From NCBI GenBank assembly GCA_022559845.1, contig CM040121.1, positions 347,608,243 to 347,672,242 of the forward strand: a stretch of 64,000 nt of DNA, given 5' to 3'. The notes beneath the pieces were generated by a model that saw only the letters and a program-made list of their open reading frames with translations, was not told the origin of the DNA and did not search any database. The DNA comes from Amorphophallus konjac (lineage: Eukaryota; Streptophyta; Magnoliopsida; Alismatales; Araceae). The position numbers and the translations under genes are program-made. Shown here piece by piece: positions 57,069 to 64,000 of this stretch. The first letter of the stretch is position 1, and each line of letters opens with the position of its first letter.

Positions 57069-59766
57069 TGTAAGACCCCGAGTTTTTGTACAAATATTAA
57101 AATTCGTAAATAGTAAATGTTGAATAGTGACTGTGGTAAATAGTAAATAGTAAAAATTTTGACTATCATATAAAAATTCCGAAAAATGGTAGTTAATTAG
57201 TAAAGACCATGGTAAACACTTTGGTCTTCTGTACTTGACCCTAATAAAATCATTTACATGGCTTAATCAGTGATTTAAGCCTGACTTAAAAACGCGGAAA
57301 ACACTATTCATACGAAAATACAACTACCTTAGAAAAATCTGTAAAAATCACATCTGATAGAGGGTATTTTTCTTAGCAACTTTGTCTTCTGAAGTTTCAT
57401 CGGTAAAAATCAGAAACTCTCTCTATCGACTAAACCGTTGAACATTGGGTTAAATTATTATTTTAATCTTAAGATTGGGAGATTAACAATAAACCTCGTG
57501 ATAAAATTCCATAAAAATCATATTATGAAAGAGCATGTCTTGATTAGTAATTTTGTCTTTTGGGTCCAATTCATTAAAAATCATTTAGTAACATTAAATT
57601 GAGGTCTTAGTTAACCATTCCTTAATCTTTTGGATTAGGCTTAGATTAGGCTAACCTTACCTTGAGAAACACGTGAAACCGTGTTTTGGTTGGCAGAAAC
57701 ACGTTGTCAACAATGCAAAGGATTTTACGGCTCTGACCAAACCGTGTGTGAAGATTAAACACTCCTCTTCCAAACCTATAAGTAGAGGAAGCCCCCCTTA
57801 AACATTTCTTAAACACAAAAAGGTTCTTGCTGCTGTGAAGAAGCTCTGCAAGTCTACTGTTCATCTTCTTCCCCATTCATCTTTCCTTATTTCATCGGTT
57901 AAGGTAGGTAACCATGGCACAAATCTTGAATTTGATAAATGGAATGAAAGGGCATCATGTTAGCTTGTAGAAACCATGCTTTTCCATTTATTTACGTACT
58001 CAAATGCATGAATTGAAGCCTTAAACGCCGGATTTATGCTTCTGTTTCGCTGTTCCCGTGTTACAGGGATTAACAGTTCCAATCGGACCGCTTTATCTCT
58101 TAGACGGCTCAGAACTGCCCGCCCAACTTATACAAACGGCCTAATTAGAACCGCCCGCCTTGTATAAAACGGCCCAATGATAACCGTTTTACAGCCAGTA
58201 GGTTTAACGACCCACTGTCATCCGTTTAACTTCCAGAAAACTGATTTTTTTTGCTATTTGACCCATTTAACAATGTTAATTAGTAAAAATTGACAATCCA
58301 CATAAATAACAGATAATGACATGAGTAAATTTCTGTTATTTGCAATATCTATTTTGATAAATTGTTTAAAGTGAAAATCATTAAAATTCACTTGTAACTT
58401 TGGATAAATTGAATAAGTATGGTAAATAGCTAAACTTTACCATAGGTAATTTCTGTAAATTACTGTAAACCAGAAAATTACTGGCCGACTTATGGCAAGT
58501 CTTTGACCAATTAGCCGGACACTCCATCCGGTAAACTTTACATTTTTACCGTAGAACATTTTTACCGTGGTAAATTACGGTTACATCATGACTATTGTTT
58601 TAACTTGATTAATTGACCGATTACCCTTGGATAATCTTCGGTCATATTTGAGCCCGGAATTGATCAATGGACATTAAACTGAAATTGGTTGGTTTAATTG
58701 TTATTGGCAACCCGGTGACTATTTTGCATAAATTATCTTATAATTAGATATTATCGTTATGCTTAATACGGATTCTCTTGAACCGTATTTCTTAAAATAC
58801 GACTCGAATGGTTCGTATATTCGTTCTTCGGAACTTACTTCTCTCTCTCGAACGGCTTACTGTCAACCGTTCATTCTTGGCCCCGTGACTCGTTACTCAT
58901 GTGAGTACGGCCCGGTGTTTGCCGTACGACTACCTTGTTTTGGGTTTTTCATCGTGGTTATACTCTTGAATCAAAGGAGGCGAGTGTCGTCCTTTACATC
59001 TTGTACCCGACAGAAATTCATCTGATTATATTGGCCATAATTGACTATGTCTAGACGGGGGATCGGTGATCCAATTGAAATGAAATGCCAACGCATCATA
59101 AGGGCCCGGTCTGGTCCTGGGGAGAGCGCCCGAAAAGATATTGAGCCCATTGGGATGTTTATGACAGGGTGAGGCATTGCACCCGAATACTTGACTTGAC
59201 ATGTTACGTCTATGACAAACTCTTGTTACTTGACTCGTGCGTATTTACTTGGTTACATGTGTAACATACTTGCTGGCCAAATTATCTACTGTTACTTTAC
59301 TTGTTCATTACTTGGTAAATTGTTATATTTCTTGACCTTGCAAGATATCTTTTACATTGTTTCTTTTATCGTATCGTCATTCTTTATTTACTGCATTTCA
59401 TATAAATTGGAAATCAATGGTTAATTACGTAAACCTGTTTGTGGTTATCTACTGAGCGCGTTTAGCTCACTCCTACTTTTCCCCTCTTTCCAGGTGATGA
59501 ACTTGTCGGGAATGGACTGGAGTGATATCGAGAGATAGTTTTAGTTTATTGAGTCAGTTTGTACCCTTAGTATTAGTGAGAGATTGTTCTAGTATTTTGC
59601 TTATTATTTGGATGTAGTTGTTCTACCCAGTGTACTCAACTTTATTATCAATAAAACTCTGATTATTATCCTTTCCAACCTTTTGTGCAATGGTTTGCAA
59701 TGGTTCGGAATTATTGCTCGCTTGCCCCTAACCGTACGTCCTGAGATTCCGCATCGGGGCGTGACA
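57069..59766 (+). repeat. Tekay 3' LTR
   Basis: 2698 bp, about 99% identical to the 5' LTR, with the same ends. Followed by the target duplication ggccg. Confidence 0.96.
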
Positions 59767-59966
59767 GGCCGCATGATGTGGCATGCCTTGAAAATATGCC
59801 CGTCATGATGAATAAGAGAAGGCCCCTCCTCGGGAGATCGGATCGCCGCACCGCCTTCAGTTTAAGCATTGCACATTTTTATGTCCCTTTATCTTCAGGG
59901 TTTAGGGTTTTGCCTCTCTTTGCATTTATATTAGAGGGGGGATCCTGTGCTGTGAGAGCAGCTCGA

Positions 59967-62093
59967 ATGAGCGGAGAATCGTTGTGGCCATCGGAGCTGG
60001 GGGAGCATCCTAAGTCGGCGATTCGTCAGCTTTCTTCTCCTCTAGAGTCCTCTGATTCAGAGCTTTCCCCTTCCTTTTCCAGTTCTTCTCTCTGCTTCAT
60101 GGCAGACCATCAACATGAGGCCGAGGGGCGGCAAAGAGATCAGGCCCCAAGGGTTTTCTTGGTATCAACGGAGCCTCTCCGCAGTGAGCTGAGGGAGGTT
60201 GATGTAAAGCGGCTAGAGAACAAGTATGGGCTGCCTTGGCGGTTCCAGTTCCTGGCGCCTGAGCCTCATGAGTCTAGCCTGGCCACTCGTTCTGGCTTAT
60301 TTTGTTCCTTTCTCTTGGCCTGGAAGTGCGGCTTTCGTCTTCCCCTCCATCCCTTTGTTGCTAAATTGCTTCGATTCTACCGGCTGGCTCCTGTCTAGCT
60401 GGTCTCCAACTCTTATACCCTCATCTTCTCCATCATCTTTCTCTGTGGCCAGTGTAGGGTGCTTGCCTCGCTGGACCTCTTTCATTACTTTTTCGAGTTG
60501 AAGGAGAATCCTTTTGCTAGGAAGGGCTTCTTCTTCATTCAGGTGAAGCGGGGGAGGAGTTGGGTGTCCCTTTCTGTGAATGACTCCTCTCATAAGGGGT
60601 GGAAGACCCAATATTTTCGGGTGGGCCCGTCGACGGTCGGTGTGGTCTGGAATTTCCCGACGGCGCCCAATTGTCACCTGAATATCCCTCCGAAGCAAAC
60701 CGTGGTCTCCCCGGAGGTGGAGAAGGAGGCTGCCATCCTTCAGCAGAGTCGCCGAGAAACTGCTGATTTGGTGACCTCGTCCAACATCGAGGGGTACCTT
60801 TCTCGAGTGCTGTTGCCGACAGGTAAGGAGTTCAGGGGCTTGTTCTCTTTCTTGTCAAGTAAGGGCCTTCCTTTTCTCAATTTTGCTCTCCTTGGTTCAG
60901 ACACGAGGCAGGAGGTTGAGGAGGAGGCACCGTCAGCCGAGATGGAGGTCATCGACTTGGACGAGACGTCGGCCCCCAGTGATCTTCAAGCTTCGGAGGG
61001 CTCTTTCCGTGCCCGAGATAAGGGCGAGCGGGCCACCAGGGATGACGCTTCCGAATGCCGGGGGGTCAAGTGTAAAGATCACGTGGCCAAGTTGCTGTGG
61101 TCTTCAATGTAGGCATAGTCTACTGAGAAGAAGCGAGCGAAGAAGGTGGAGGTCGCCCGTCGGTCCGAAGAGGTTTCCCTGTCGGCTCTCCCTTCTACAG
61201 AGCTAGAAGGGGTGGTCGATAAGGAGGAACCGATCGATGTCGAGGCACGGAGCAAAGCAGAGGGGACACCAGATGAGGGAGCGCGGCCCAAGCCGGTCGA
61301 GGCTGGAGGGTCGCAGGGGGAAGCGACTCAATCGCAGCCGACCGAGGTCGGGGAGGTATACGGCGGGGCCGCTCATCTTGAGCCAAACGGTGGGGCCCCC
61401 AAGACAGGGTCGCTCGAGAGAGGTGCCCCGATCTCGGCCGCTCCGTAGAGGAATTCCCTTCCCTCGACCAATGCCTTCAGCGTCCGGGCCTCCATGTACT
61501 ATGCGTGCCATTCCCTAGCTTCACGAGACTTGCGGGAAAAATTTCGGAAGGGTCCCCCCTCCTCGCTTTTAGAGCAACTTATGGAGGGTGGGCTGGTCTT
61601 GGCCCAGCTAGGAGCTGAAGCAGTGGATGCGTACACTCGGGTGGAGTAAGAGCATGAGTCCCTCTCATGGGCCCGCGGTGCGCTCGATCGAAAGGTCGAG
61701 CGTCTGAACCTCGATCATGGGGTTCTTCGAAGGGAGATGGTCCCGCTCCGGGCATTGGCGCAGTCAAGCCAAGCGGAGGCTCGGTCATTGGCGGAGCAAC
61801 TAGCCCAGGCCCGTCGTATGATCGATCGGAAGAATGAGCTCCTGGATGCAGAGCGCAGGATTCAGGTCGAGCGCGGCGAGCAATGGAAGGCCGAGTGGGA
61901 GGCGCTTGAGGGCCGAGTCCGGGGGCCGAGGATGTGCGTGCCAAGGTCGAGAGAAGCCTGTCCGAGTCTGAGCAGTGGATACCTGAGCTCAAGAGGAAGG
62001 TGGAGCTGGCTGGGATAGAAGCGCTCGAGCAACATAGGTGCTCAGAGGCTTATCAGGCAGCTCTTCAAAAGGTGGCCTTGTTGACTGGTGATA
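59967..62093 (+). pseudogene. Antisense extra ORF of Tat2 (second copy)
   Basis: The same protein family as 42628-45125 and better preserved. The first ATG of the Tat1 copy is CTG here; ATG 59967 in the same frame is the next candidate. One frame can be followed to about 61915 with stops at 60396, 61110, 61116, 61446 and 61647, mostly C-to-T changes, then a one-base shift. Seen in order: a Ser-rich N-terminus, the putative gypsy-type transposon domain (about 60220-60870: WKCGFRLPLHPFVAKLLRFY, then KGWKTQYF and LSRVLLPTGKE), an acidic linker, and a coiled coil (about 61680-62050). Its C-terminus is replaced by the LTR of F, inserted at 62099. The coding sense is opposite to Tat2 pol, which lies beyond the window. 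Confidence 0.75.
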
Positions 62094-62298
62094 AGCAGAT
62101 CTATAAGGGAGGGGTGAATAGATCAGCCCCTTTTTTACCCTTCTTTGTGGAAATAAAAAGGATCTAACACAAATGACGATAAGATAGATATTTAGTTAAT
62201 AGCTAAGAAGCTGGACACACAACTGATATCTATGAATAGTCCTATCAAGCTTCTACTGCTAGAACATAAAGGAAAGCAAATCACAAGACACAATCTTT

Positions 62299-62356
62299 AA
62301 GGTGGTTCGGTCTCAATCTAGAGACCTACGTCCACCCCTCACACAACACGGTGAGG
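62299..62356 (-). other. Conserved hairpin-box module, copy 7 (F LTR)
   Basis: On the minus strand the stem CCTCAC/GTGAGG (62351-62356 with 62337-62342) precedes GGTGGACGTAG (62326-62336) and GAACCACCTT at 62299-62308. Confidence 0.72.
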
Positions 62357-63256
62357 CTTCACTACTGCAAAAGCACATCCACTGATTCATAGCTTCTATC
62401 AGAGAGATACACTCTCACAACTCCGCTGCCACACAGCTTGAGGGATCACAACCCAAAACACTCCGCTGCCAAACAGCTTGAGTGGTAACAACCCAAAACA
62501 CACAGATCGGTTGTCACACCATCTATCTTCCTACTCACACGTATTGAACGAATGATATGAGGTGTGTTTTGAAGAAAAGGCAAACTAAAAATGAAACAGC
62601 CCGATAGAGTATCGTAATAAGGCAATATGAAAAAGAAGTCTCCTGTCTGGGAAAGAGTTTGAGGGCTCCATGGCTCTCCTCTTGTTCTTCCTGGTTCTTT
62701 ACCACAACCCTTGTGAGAGGATGATGATCTAGCTTTCAGCTTTCAAGGGTTCTAGATGGAGCTTCACAAGACCTTCCTGCTTGCAAGGAGTCCTCTCATC
62801 GTGAGGAAGATGATCATCTTCTTTTTGTTGCACTCACGCCAGTAGCATCACCAGGAAAAAGATAACTTCGTCAGCAAGCTTCTAGCTGTTCTTTTCTCTG
62901 CTTGATTTTCTTGCTGTCGAACTGGAGCTCATGCTCCTGATATATTGGGTGTCTTCAGCGACACCAATGTTGTCCACTTTTCAAGCAAAACCCAGAATGT
63001 CATATCCACATAATTTCATTTGCTTCTATTTGCCAAGTTGACTCTATTTCTGTCAAGTCTGTAGATATGTGGGTAGGTGGGAGACCATATCTGTAAAAGT
63101 ACAGTCGTTTCAGGGGATTTCTCTGCCAGACCATCATCCTTCGACAGAGTACCCTCTTTGATGACTTTTTCCAGACTGGACGGATCCTCCAGGACAAGTT
63201 CCAGATCTTGAAAATGGCTTCTATCGGTTTCAAACCCGTTCTGGTCGAACACGAGT

Positions 63257-63774
63257 GTGTCGACACTTTCCACACAGTGTGTCGAGACATCCCATTGAAT
63301 AACTTGAAGACAGCTTCTGCCGATTTCAAAATCGTTCTGGTCGAACACTGATGTGTCGACACTTTACTCACAGTGTGTCGAGACATATGTGCTTGGTTCC
63401 GAGATAACATCATAACTGTGTCGAGACATCATCAAACGGTGTCGAGACATGTGCGTCATGTGCAGGCAGAGTTCCCACACGAAGGTGTCGAGTCTTTATG
63501 CGCCAGGATTCGAGTCATCACACGAAGGTGTCGAGACACGTCCGCCATAAATAAGTGAGGCTTGAGGTGTGTCGACAGTTTTCACTCAGTGTGTTGAGAC
63601 ATCAATTAATCCATAGGCCAGACAGACAACAGCTTCAGCTTGATTTCTTCTGGAGGTGTCGAGACATTGGTTAGATGTGTTGACACATTCTTTTCTGCTG
63701 GAGCTCAACCATTCGTATATCAGCACGATCTCGTCTAGATGTGTCGAGACATCATCAGACGGTGTCGAGACATC
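63257..63774 (-). repeat. GTGTCGA(C/G)ACA motif array in the F LTR
   Basis: About fourteen copies of GTGTCGAGACA or GTGTCGACACT, often in pairs some 25 bases apart (for example 63257 with its partner near 63282, and 63741 with 63762). The core matches the GTCGAC palindromes of the element A and C LTRs. Confidence 0.78.
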
Positions 63775-63894
63775 ACTTAGAGAAATTCTCCTGCACTTGT
63801 TTAGTCTATACATTAAACCAGAACATGTTACATATTCCTCAATTATCTACTAATGATTTATGATTTGTTATCATCAAAATCAGGGGACACAACA

Positions 63895-64000
63895 TTCTCC
63901 CCCTTTTTGATGATGACAACCATGAATCATTATAACCAATCATTCATATAGCATTACACAATTTGGTTGAGGAACCATCAAACAAGTGAAATTCATTCAT
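63895..64000 (-). mobile_element. Start of the 3' interior of element F
   Basis: On the minus strand the polypurine tract ATCAAAAAGGGGGAGAA (63895-63911) stands directly before the LTR. The remaining bases are noncoding interior, cut by the window edge. Confidence 0.75.

Larger units (their letters stand above)
49642..59766 (+). mobile_element. Complete Ty3/gypsy Tekay (Del) chromovirus
   Basis: A full element of 10,125 bp: 5' LTR 49642-52340, primer binding site, gag-pol with chromodomain, polypurine tract, 3' LTR 57069-59766. Target duplication ggccg at 49637-49641 and 59767-59771. By eye the LTRs differ at about 25 of 2,698 positions, mostly transitions, so it is the youngest large insertion seen here. 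It splits Tat2 between the polypurine tract and the antisense ORF. Confidence 0.97.
62099..63894 (-). mobile_element. 3' LTR of minus-strand Sirevirus-type element F
   Basis: TGATAAGCAG to GGGGACACAACA, 1796 bp. Five bases before it (actgg) should be the target duplication. The polypurine tract follows on its right. On the minus strand it has a GTGTCGA motif array in U3 (63257-63774), a TATA-like site near 62939-62949, GCTG/CAGC hairpins (62422-62484) and the conserved module. The rest of F lies right of the window. Confidence 0.82.

Overview
The window looks like nuclear DNA of a flowering plant with a large, repeat-rich genome. I find no host gene, rRNA or tRNA gene. Nearly everything is LTR retrotransposon sequence nested inside other retrotransposons. 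The exact species cannot be told from the sequence. Elements are given working letters. X: huge LTR, almost no interior. A and B: gag-only relatives of Sireviruses (Ty1/copia, SIRE/Maximus lineage). C: a Sirevirus LTR. E: a pol-bearing Sirevirus. Tat1 and Tat2: Ty3/gypsy Tat lineage. Tekay: a young chromovirus. F: a further Sirevirus-type LTR.

Layout, left to right. 1-3313 is element X (end of the 5' LTR, a primer binding site, a tiny interior, then the 3' LTR), inserted in the gag of A. 3319-9859 is A on the + strand: broken gag, no pol, 3' noncoding region, then a 3.27 kb LTR. A sits in the LTR of C (9865-14756), which also carries a solo B-type LTR (12302-14601, target duplication ctatc). 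After C's primer binding site a deletion junction leads into a Tat LTR fragment (14791-15135), then the 3' noncoding region of one E-type copy (15136-17348), then an LTR (17349-21654) that also serves as the 5' LTR of a second E copy. That LTR holds a solo X-like LTR (18809-20868, duplication gtttc). E's gag begins at 21712 and is split by the whole minus-strand element B (22806-32717, duplication gtaac). It resumes at 32723 and continues through pol to 37090.

E's 3' noncoding region is broken at 39205 by Tat1 on the minus strand: 3' LTR with a solo LTR inside, an antisense extra ORF of the 'putative gypsy-type transposon' family, then pol. Tat2 is inserted in the Tat1 reverse transcriptase at 48804. 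Within Tat2, between its polypurine tract and its antisense ORF, lies a complete Tekay/Del element (49642-59766, 2.7 kb LTRs, duplication ggccg). Its gag-pol-chromodomain frame has one stop codon. The antisense ORF of Tat2 is in turn broken at 62099 by the LTR of minus-strand element F, which runs off the right edge.

The most interesting signals are noncoding. (1) Seven LTR copies from several families share a module made of a stem-loop whose stem changes by compensation, an invariant box and a complementary box. It follows chains of other small hairpins. (2) The putative U3 regions carry arrays of one 10-base motif, in one LTR repeated about every 31 bp. (3) A and B appear to lack pol at an equivalent point and carry four to six zinc knuckles instead of one, which suggests a propagating gag-only lineage. 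(4) X has LTRs of about 2.6 kb around an interior of only about 0.1 kb.
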